The notes beneath the pieces were generated by a model. It saw only the letters and a list, made by a program, of their open reading frames with translations, did not search any database and was not told the origin of the DNA. From assembly GCF_003966155.1 (NCBI RefSeq), contig NZ_RXNS01000003.1, positions 124,001 to 188,000 on the forward strand: DNA of 64,000 nucleotides, written 5' to 3'. This DNA is from Halomonas nitroreducens. GTDB lineage: Bacteria; Pseudomonadota; Gammaproteobacteria; Pseudomonadales; Halomonadaceae. Positions 57,823 to 64,000 of the stretch are shown here, piece by piece; the first letter of the stretch is position 1; each line of letters starts with the position of its first letter. The translations under genes were made by a program, and so were the position numbers.

Positions 57823-58902
57823 CTAGGGGGCGAGCTGATAACGCAGCGGCGAATCGGCCCGTGGCACCCCGACCCACTCGGCGACGACGCGCCCGAAACG
57901 CCGTGACAGCCGCTCGAGGGGGTCGAGCCGCGGAGTGTAGTCCTTGACCCGCGGCGTCCCCAGGCGGGCCCGGGCGATGCCGTCGAGGCTATCGAGGTCA
58001 TCCACCAGCCCCAGCGTGCGAGCCTGCTCGCCGGTCCAGATCAGGCCGCTGAATAGCCGCTCGTCATCGGCCAGCCGCTGCCCCCGGCCAGCCTTGACGT
58101 CCTCGATGAACTGCCGATGGGTGGTGGCGAGCACCTCCTGCCAGAATGCCCGCTGGTCGGCCGAGATGTCCGAGAAGGGATCGAGGAAGGCCTTGTTGTC
58201 GCCGGCCGTGAAGACCCGTCGCTCCACGCCGAGCCGGTCGATGGCCTCCCCGAAGCCGAAGCCGGCGTGGATCACCCCAATGGAACCGACCAGGCTGGCC
58301 GGGGCGGCGATGATCTCGTCCGCCGCGGCGGCGATATAGTAGGCGCCACTGGCGCCGATATCCTCGATCACCGCAATGATCGGTTTGTCGCCCGAGGCGC
58401 GAAGACGCATCAGCTCGTCATAGATGCGCTGGGACTGGACCGGACTGCCGCCGGGACTGTCGATGTGCAGTACCACGGCCTCGGCCCCGGGAGCCTTCCA
58501 GGCCCGCTCGACCCCGTCGAGGATCCGCTCGGCGCTGGCCGGAGACTCGCGGTCGATGACACCCTCCACGCGCACCACCCCCAGGTGCGGGCCCTCCGCC
58601 CCCACCGGCCCCGGCACCAGGAAGAGCCCATAGAAGGTAGTGGCCAGCGAGGACAGGATCAGCAGGGCGAAGAAGAAGCGAAAGAACAGCTTCCAGCGCC
58701 GCGAACGCCGCTGCTCGGTGAGCACCCCCTCGATCCAGCGATCGAGCATCGCCTGCTGGGCGAGGCGTCGGCGCTCGCGCAGTGTCTCGGCATCCTCCGC
58801 CGCCTCGCCCGGCGCCGGCTGAGCATCCCCGGCCTGGCGAGCCTGCTCGGCGGTGAGCTCGGGCCCCTGAGTCCACTTGTCGTCACGTCGGTCGTCGGCC
58901 AT
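57823..58902 (-). CDS. sppA: Signal peptide peptidase SppA-like S49 protease
   Basis: 359 aa inner-membrane serine/lysine protease. Basic, charged N-terminal cytoplasmic region, one transmembrane helix (about residues 71-95), then the S49 domain: nucleophile S185 in DIGASGAYYIAAAADEI and general base K237 in GDNKAFLDPF. Short single-domain form. GGGAGG lies 10 bases before ATG 58902. Faces maf across the array gap. Confidence 0.93.
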   Translation of the reverse strand: MADDRRDDKWTQGPELTAEQARQAGDAQPAPGEAAEDAETLRERRRLAQQAMLDRWIEGVLTEQRRSRRWKLFFRFFFALLILSSLATTFYGLFLVPGPVGAEGPHLGVVRVEGVIDRESPASAERILDGVERAWKAPGAEAVVLHIDSPGGSPVQSQRIYDELMRLRASGDKPIIAVIEDIGASGAYYIAAAADEIIAAPASLVGSIGVIHAGFGFGEAIDRLGVERRVFTAGDNKAFLDPFSDISADQRAFWQEVLATTHRQFIEDVKAGRGQRLADDERLFSGLIWTGEQARTLGLVDDLDSLDGIARARLGTPRVKDYTPRLDPLERLSRRFGRVVAEWVGVPRADSPLRYQLAP

Positions 58903-58927
58903 GAAATGCTTGCCTCCCTGCCGCCGT

Positions 58928-59578
58928 TCAGGCGTGCAGCCAGTCGATGAGTTCGGGAAAGGCCTCGGCGGTGAACACCGGCCGGCTCGCCGCCAGGCGC
59001 TGCGGCGCGTGAACGCCATAGGTCACGGCCACACGATCCATGCCCAGGGCCCGGGCCATCTCCAGGTCATATTCGGTGTCGCCGATCATTACCGCCTCCT
59101 CCACCGCCACGCCGAGCTCCTCCAGCAGCTCTTCCAGCATCCGGGGATGAGGCTTGGAGCGGGTCTCGTCGGCGGTGCGGCTGGCATGGAACCAGTGGCC
59201 GCAATCGCTCTCACGGAAGATCCGGTCCAGCCCGCGGCGGCTCTTGCCGGTCGCCACCGCCAGGCGGGACGCGTCATGGGCACGCAGCCGGGCCAGTCCC
59301 TCGGCGACCCCGGGATAGAAAGGTGTCGGGGTGACATCGCCCTCGACGAAGTGGTAGGCATAACGCCGCCGCAAGGCCTCGGCACGCTCGGGGTCGATGC
59401 CCGGGCAGAGCCGCTCGATGGCCTCCGGGAGGCCCAGGCCGATGATGTCTCGCACGCTGTCCTCGCCGAACTCCCCCCAGCCGATATCACGGCCCGCGGC
59501 CTGCATGCAGGTGACGATGCGAGCCACCGAATCCATCAGGGTGCCGTCCCAGTCGAAGATCATCAGTCGATAGCGCAT
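58928..59578 (-). CDS. HAD-family hydrolase (phosphoglycolate-phosphatase-like)
   Basis: 216 aa. Motif I IFDWDGTLMDSV, motif II region AVATGKSRRGLD, motif III KPHPRML and motif IV MIGDTEYDLEMARALG. Cap type resembles Gph/PGMB phosphatases; substrate unknown. Sits 10 bases after rluC, an order also seen in Pseudomonas and Halomonas. Confidence 0.9.
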   Translation of the reverse strand: MRYRLMIFDWDGTLMDSVARIVTCMQAAGRDIGWGEFGEDSVRDIIGLGLPEAIERLCPGIDPERAEALRRRYAYHFVEGDVTPTPFYPGVAEGLARLRAHDASRLAVATGKSRRGLDRIFRESDCGHWFHASRTADETRSKPHPRMLEELLEELGVAVEEAVMIGDTEYDLEMARALGMDRVAVTYGVHAPQRLAASRPVFTAEAFPELIDWLHA

Positions 59579-59588
59579 GGGCACTCCC

Positions 59589-60536
59589 TCAGCGAGTCTG
59601 GCGGGCGCGAGCGAGCACCGCATCGAGTTCCTCACCCAGGGGGGCGCGAATCTTCACGGGCTTGCCGCTGGTGGGTTCGGGAAAGGTCAGCGCGGCGGCA
59701 TGCAGGAAGAGCCGCGACAGCCCCAGCCGGGCGGCGAGACGCCCACCTTCCCGGCTGCCGTACTTGTCGTCGCCGAGCAGGGGGTGGCCGGCATGGGCGG
59801 CATGCACCCGGATCTGGTGGGTACGGCCGGTGATCGGCTCCGCCTCGACCAAGGTCGCGCCGGCGAAGGCCTCGCGCACGGCGAAGCGGGTACGGGCCAC
59901 CTTGCCGGCCGGCTCCACCCGCACCCGCCGCTCACCGTTGCCGGCGTCGAAGCGATCCAGCCGCGCGCTGACGAAGTCACGCCGCGCCGGCCAGCGCCCG
60001 GCCACCAGCGCCAGGTACTGCTTGGTCATCTCGTGCCCCTTGAGCGCAGTGTTCAGGGTCAGCAGAGCGGGGCGCGACTTCGCCAGCAACAGGCAGCCCG
60101 AGGTATCGCGATCGAGTCGATGGACCAGCTCGAGAAAGTCCAGGTCCTCGCGAACCTGGCGCAGGGCCTCGATCAGGCCGATCTTGACCCCGCTGCCGCC
60201 GTGCACGGCGAGCCCCGATGGCTTGTTGATCACCAGCCAGTCACGGCCTTCCAGCAGCACGCTGCCGGCCAGCAGGTTGCGCAAATTGTCGCTGACTTCG
60301 CGCACCGCTTCCCGAGGGGCCAGCTTGAGCGGCGGAATGCGCACCACGTCGCCCAGCGCGAGGCGGGTGTCAGCCTTGACGCGCTTCTTGTTCACGCGCA
60401 CTTCGCCCTTGCGCACGACACGATAGATCAGCGCCCGGGGCGCTCCCTTCATGCGCGTTATCAGGAAGTTGTCGACCCGCTGACCTACTTGGCCCTCGGT
60501 CACTTCCACCCACTGTACTTCGCGGCCCTCGGCCAT
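59589..60536 (-). CDS. rluC: 23S rRNA pseudouridine synthase RluC
   Basis: Modifies U955, U2504 and U2580 of 23S rRNA (E. coli numbering). 315 aa. N-terminal S4 domain (GQRVDNFLITRMKGAPRALIYRVVRKGEV, given in part), catalytic aspartate in ELVHRLDRDTSGCLLLAK, and GRTHQIRVHAAHAGHPLLGDDKYG-type C-terminal motif. ATG 60536 matches the family start. Divergent from rne, as in E. coli. Confidence 0.95.
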   Translation of the reverse strand: MAEGREVQWVEVTEGQVGQRVDNFLITRMKGAPRALIYRVVRKGEVRVNKKRVKADTRLALGDVVRIPPLKLAPREAVREVSDNLRNLLAGSVLLEGRDWLVINKPSGLAVHGGSGVKIGLIEALRQVREDLDFLELVHRLDRDTSGCLLLAKSRPALLTLNTALKGHEMTKQYLALVAGRWPARRDFVSARLDRFDAGNGERRVRVEPAGKVARTRFAVREAFAGATLVEAEPITGRTHQIRVHAAHAGHPLLGDDKYGSREGGRLAARLGLSRLFLHAAALTFPEPTSGKPVKIRAPLGEELDAVLARARQTR

Positions 60537-61257
60537 GCCGACACTCCACTGGCAACCTGCGTAAAAGCCGCATTCTATCGCAGTACACGCCATCCTGCCG
60601 CCCAATTGCTGGCTACCCCCTTTACTGTTATATTGCCAGCTCGCTCCAGTGGGCCGACTCTGGCCCGTTCGAGCGCCTGCACGACAGACACGCAGGCCGG
60701 GGCGAAAAGATCAGGCCGCGACGACACTCAACGACTCGAGGTCCCGCCGCCGACAAGCAAGCGATACAACGCCACGCCCGCCCCGCCCCGATGAACGGGC
60801 GGCGTCACGGGATACGTACAACATCGTGCCGGAGGCCGGCGTTGGCGAATCGATGACTGCCAGGTGTTGGCGGTGACCGCAGGGCCGGATGGGCGAAGAC
60901 CCGCCGAGACACGTCCTGCCTCCGCCCCGTACTCAACATGATCACGCCGTGCCGGGCGGCCTCCTCCGGAGCCTCGACACGGCCGGGCGCAGATACGCAT
61001 CCGCGACATGCGCTGAGCACAAGCACGCAGCACCCAGCGGTTCGCCTTCGCCGATGCACGGAAGCCTCTCGGGCTTGACCGATTGCCGTGAGAGGCCTGG
61101 ATTTCGAGACAAGTTTGGTGGTCCCCGAGACGAATAGCACGCTATCGAATAATCGGGATCGCACGACATTGGCCGGAAACCGGGCCTCGCCACCGGTCGG
61201 TATCAGGTGAGAGAGGCTCCCTGGGCGCCCACCGGCGCGTCCATTTTGCGAGACGAC
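60537..61257. other. Long rluC-rne intergenic region / rne leader (721 bases)
   Basis: No convincing gene. Plus-strand promoter TTGCTG-N17-TATATT at 60606-60634 would give rne a leader of about 620 bases. A minus-strand -10 TAGAAT (60572-60577) could serve rluC. In E. coli the long rne leader mediates autoregulation by RNase E; the length here suggests the same (inference). I could not identify the hp2-like stem by eye. Confidence 0.6.
60606..60634 (+). promoter_or_regulatory. Sigma-70 promoter candidate for rne
   Basis: TTGCTG (60606-60611), 17-base spacer, TATATT (60629-60634). Best promoter match in the gap on this strand. Confidence 0.55.
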
Positions 61258-64000
61258 ATGAAACGGATGCTCATCAACGCGACCCAGCCCGAAGAGCTGC
61301 GCGTCGCCCTGGTCGATGGACAACGCCTCTACGACCTGGACATCGAATCCGGTGCCCGGGAGCAGAAGAAAGCCAACATCTATCGCGGCAAGATCACCCG
61401 CGTGGAGCCCTCCCTCGAAGCCGCCTTCGTCGATTTCGGCGCCGAGCGCCACGGCTTCCTCCCCCTCAAGGAAATCTCACGCGAGTACTTCGTCAAGGAG
61501 CCCTCGGGCCGCCCCAGCATCAAGGAAGTGCTCAAGGAAGGCCAGGAAGTCATCGTCCAGGTCGACAAGGAGGAGCGTGGCAACAAGGGGGCGGCCCTGA
61601 CCACCTTCATCAGCCTGGCCGGCCGCTTCCTGGTGCTGATGCCGAACAACGCCCGGGCCGGCGGCATCTCCCGGCGCATCGAGGGCGAGGAGCGCAGCCA
61701 GCTCAAGGAAGCCATGAGCCAGCTGACCGTGCCCGACAAGATGGGCCTGATCGTGCGCACCGCCGGCATCGGCCGTTCCACCGAGGAGCTGCAGTGGGAC
61801 CTCGACTACCTGGTGCAGGTGTGGGAGTCGGTCACCGAGGAGGCCGGCAAGCGCCCCGCCCCCTTCCTGATCTATCGGGAATCCAACGTCATCATCCGCG
61901 CCATGCGCGACTACCTGCGCCAGGACATCGGCGAGGTGCTGATCGACAGCGAGCAGGTGCACCAGGAAGCCCTGGCCTTCATCCGCCAGGTGATGCCCTC
62001 CTACCAGCAGAAGATCAAGCGCTACGCCGACGAGGTGCCGCTGTTCTCGCGTTTCCAGATCGAGTCCCAGATCGAGACCGCCTACGAGCGCGAGGTCAAG
62101 CTGCCCTCTGGCGGCTCCATCGTCATCGACCACACCGAGGCACTGGTCTCCATCGACATCAACTCCGCCCGGGCGACCCGCGGCAGTGATATCGAGGAGA
62201 CGGCCCTGCAGACCAACAGCGAGGCCGCCGACGAGATCGCTCGCCAGCTGCGCCTGCGCGACATCGGCGGCCTGGTGGTCATCGACTTCATCGACATGAG
62301 CCCGGCGCGCAACCAGCGCGAGGTCGAGAACCGCATGCGCGACGCCCTCAAGCTCGACCGCGCCCGGGTGCAGATCGGCCGCATCTCGCGCTTCGGCCTG
62401 ATGGAGATGTCCCGCCAGCGCCTGCGCCCGTCGCTCGGCGAGACCAGCGGCGTGGTCTGCCCCCGCTGCGACGGCCAGGGTACCATCCGCGACGTGCGCT
62501 CCCTCTCGCTGTCGGTCATGCGCCTCATCGAGGAGGAGGCCATGAAGGAGCGCAGCGCCCAGATCCGCGCCATCCTGCCGGTGCCGGTGGCCACCTACCT
62601 GCTCAACGAGAAGCGCGCCGTGCTGGCCGAGATCGAACGCCGCCAGGGCGTGCGCGTGGTGCTGCTTCCCAACCCGGACATGGACACCCCCCATTTCGAC
62701 GTGCAGCGCCTGCGTGACGACCATGTCGACGAGGAAGGCACGACAGGTGCGTCCAGCTTCGAACTGCCCACCGAGACCGAGATCGGCAAGGAGCCCGAGG
62801 CGGCCTTCGGCAAGCCGGTCAAGCGGGACGAGGCGGCGGTCAAGACCGTGGTTCACCACGAACCGGCACCCGCCTCGCTGCAGCAGGAGCCCCCCGCCAA
62901 GGGGGCCGACGAGAAACCGGCCGCGGCCGCCAGGCCAGCCCCGGCGCCCCAACCTGCCCCGGCCAGCCGGGAAGGGGTACTGGGCCGTCTGGTGAAGGGC
63001 TTCACCCGCCTGCTCGGCGGCGAGGAGCCCAGTGGGTCGGCGGCGGCCCAGCCGGCCACGCCGCGCCAGGGCGAGGAGCGCAAGGCCCGGGATTCCCGCC
63101 CCGCCGGCGGCGCCCGGGAGCGTGACGACAAGGCCCCCGGCGGCAATGGCCGCCAGCGGCAGCGCCGTGGCCAGCGCCCCGAGCGCGGCGAAGGTGGCCG
63201 CGACGACAGCCGGTCGCCCAAGGGGCGTCAGGTCGCCGAGGAAAAGCCGGAGCAGGCGGAGAGCCAGGGCCGCGGCAACCGCGGCGGTCGCGGTCGTCGT
63301 CAGGATGACAGCCGCAAGCCCCAGGACGCCCGCAAGTCCCAGGAGGCCCGCAAGGGCCAGGATGGCCGGGGCAAGCCCCAGGAGGCCCGCAAGCCCCAGG
63401 ACACCGCCGGGGAACGCGCCAAGGCCGACACCGCGGCCACTTCGGCCCCCCAGAAGGCCGAGGCACCGACAGAAGCCGCCAGCGCCGATGCCAAGCCCAG
63501 GCGCACGCGCAACAACCCGCGTCGGCGGAGCCGCCAGCATGCGCTGAACCCCCAGGCCGAAGCCGAGCAACAGCGCCTGCAGGCCGAGGCTGACCAGGCC
63601 GCCACCGGCGAGGCCGAGGCCCCGGCGAAGACCGGGCAGCAGGCCGAGCCCAAGGCAGAAGCCAAGCCCGAGCCCAAGGCAGAAGCCAAGCCCGAGCCCA
63701 AGGCAGAAGCCAAGCCCGAGCCCAAGGCGGAAGCCAAGCCGGACGCCAAGGTCGAGGCAAAGCCGGAAGCCAAGCCCGAGGCCAAGCCGGACGCCAAGGT
63801 CGAGGCCAAGGCCGAGGCCAAGCCGGAAGCCAAGGTCGAGGCCAAGCCGGAGCCCAAGGCCGAGGCAAAGCCGGAACAGCCCAAGCCGGAGCCCAAGGCC
63901 GAGGCCAAGCCGGAGGCCAAGGTAGAGGCCAAGCCGGAACAGCCCAAGGCCAAGCCTGAGCCCAAGCCGGAGGCCAAGCCGGAGGCGAAGGTAGAGGCCA
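61258..64000 (+). CDS. rne: Ribonuclease E, 5' part (3' end outside window)
   Basis: Endoribonuclease at the core of the RNA degradosome. 914 codons are visible with no stop. N-terminal S1 domain ([24 protein letters not shown], in part), catalytic aspartates D300 (SIDIN) and D343 (VVIDFIDM), zinc-link cysteines C401 and C404 in CPRCDGQG. A Arg/Gly/Gln-rich basic region (about residues 600-750) follows, then a Lys-Pro-Glu-Ala repeat region. [18 protein letters not shown] is the standard RNase E start. The scaffold half would dock RhlB-type helicases. Confidence 0.98.
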   Translation, partial: MKRMLINATQPEELRVALVDGQRLYDLDIESGAREQKKANIYRGKITRVEPSLEAAFVDFGAERHGFLPLKEISREYFVKEPSGRPSIKEVLKEGQEVIVQVDKEERGNKGAALTTFISLAGRFLVLMPNNARAGGISRRIEGEERSQLKEAMSQLTVPDKMGLIVRTAGIGRSTEELQWDLDYLVQVWESVTEEAGKRPAPFLIYRESNVIIRAMRDYLRQDIGEVLIDSEQVHQEALAFIRQVMPSYQQKIKRYADEVPLFSRFQIESQIETAYEREVKLPSGGSIVIDHTEALVSIDINSARATRGSDIEETALQTNSEAADEIARQLRLRDIGGLVVIDFIDMSPARNQREVENRMRDALKLDRARVQIGRISRFGLMEMSRQRLRPSLGETSGVVCPRCDGQGTIRDVRSLSLSVMRLIEEEAMKERSAQIRAILPVPVATYLLNEKRAVLAEIERRQGVRVVLLPNPDMDTPHFDVQRLRDDHVDEEGTTGASSFELPTETEIGKEPEAAFGKPVKRDEAAVKTVVHHEPAPASLQQEPPAKGADEKPAAAARPAPAPQPAPASREGVLGRLVKGFTRLLGGEEPSGSAAAQPATPRQGEERKARDSRPAGGARERDDKAPGGNGRQRQRRGQRPERGEGGRDDSRSPKGRQVAEEKPEQAESQGRGNRGGRGRRQDDSRKPQDARKSQEARKGQDGRGKPQEARKPQDTAGERAKADTAATSAPQKAEAPTEAASADAKPRRTRNNPRRRSRQHALNPQAEAEQQRLQAEADQAATGEAEAPAKTGQQAEPKAEAKPEPKAEAKPEPKAEAKPEPKAEAKPDAKVEAKPEAKPEAKPDAKVEAKAEAKPEAKVEAKPEPKAEAKPEQPKPEPKAEAKPEAKVEAKPEQPKAKPEPKPEAKPEAKVEA
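63640..64000 (+). repeat. Pro-Glu-Ala-Lys tandem repeats in RNase E scaffold
   Basis: In-frame repeats coding for [12 protein letters not shown] units run to the window end. Near 63650-63730 a 24-base unit (KPEPKAEA) occurs three times almost perfectly; later copies vary ([24 protein letters not shown]). Expected to form an extended, charged, disordered segment. Confidence 0.9.

Noticed and set aside
60640..61257. Small open frames within the rne leader
   Set aside because: Poor ribosome sites and no recognisable product; a leader peptide cannot be excluded but is not supported.
61477..63570. Long minus-strand open frame opposite rne
   Set aside because: Antisense shadow of RNase E, Gly/Leu/Ala-rich, no domain.

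Overview
The window is high-GC, gene-dense chromosomal DNA from a gammaproteobacterium. It most resembles the Halomonas/Pseudomonas side of the class. This rests on gene content and order: mazG-relA-rlmD-cysM facing a BarA/GacS kinase, algU-mucAB-rseC-mucD next to lepA-lepB-rnc-era-recO-pdxJ-acpS, and yceD-rpmF-plsX-fabD-fabG-acpP-fabF-pabC-mltG-tmk-holB-pilZ-tatD. A member of the Halomonadaceae is my best guess (inference). Nearly all of it is core genome. I see no prophage, insertion sequence, CRISPR array, rRNA or tRNA.

Layout. 1-3066 (+): 3' part of topB, a ketopantoate reductase and a small outer-membrane barrel protein. 3222-11354 (-): ppc, mazG, relA, rlmD and cysM, tightly coupled by ATGA or short overlaps. 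11476-14187 (+): the tripartite kinase barA, whose 3' end overlaps acpS tail to tail. 14127-25146 (-): acpS, pdxJ, recO, era, rnc, lepB, lepA, then the envelope-stress module mucD, rseC, mucB, mucA, algU. 25487-26566 (+): DAHP synthase. 26652-31105: an Nmad3-like protein, a LysR regulator, a divergent DUF2798 membrane protein and dinG. 31452-33947: an RhlB-type helicase facing a 78-aa basic protein and xthA. 33914-38882 (-): a six-gene TonB energy-transduction operon of the TonB2/TtpC type behind a Fur box. 39185-42891: etfBA facing ETF-QO. 43112-56965 (-): sulfurtransferase, UvrD-like helicase, DUF1285, tatD, pilZ, holB, tmk, mltG, pabC and the fatty-acid cluster back to yceD. 57094-64000: maf, sppA, a HAD phosphatase and rluC, then a long leader and RNase E, which runs off the window end.

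How it fits together. The region combines translation and RNA turnover (lepA, rnc, era, rne, rluC, rhlB, rlmD), stringent and global control (relA, mazG, barA), envelope stress (algU module), lipid synthesis (fab/plsX/acpS), and electron transfer from acyl-CoA oxidation (etf genes).

The most unusual content is intergenic. There are heptanucleotide tandem arrays (AAGCTGG, GAAGCTC, AGGGAAG, TGCGAGG) placed directly after stop codons. In two convergent gaps they sit beside strong terminators. Near them lies a family of small hairpins with a constant trinucleotide loop whose stems change in a compensatory way. Other points worth checking are a Fur-controlled TonB operon, a probable near-leaderless yceD transcript, an Nmad3-family protein with no obvious phage context, paired palindromic operators at the LysR gene, and two candidate sigma-E promoters in the algU region.
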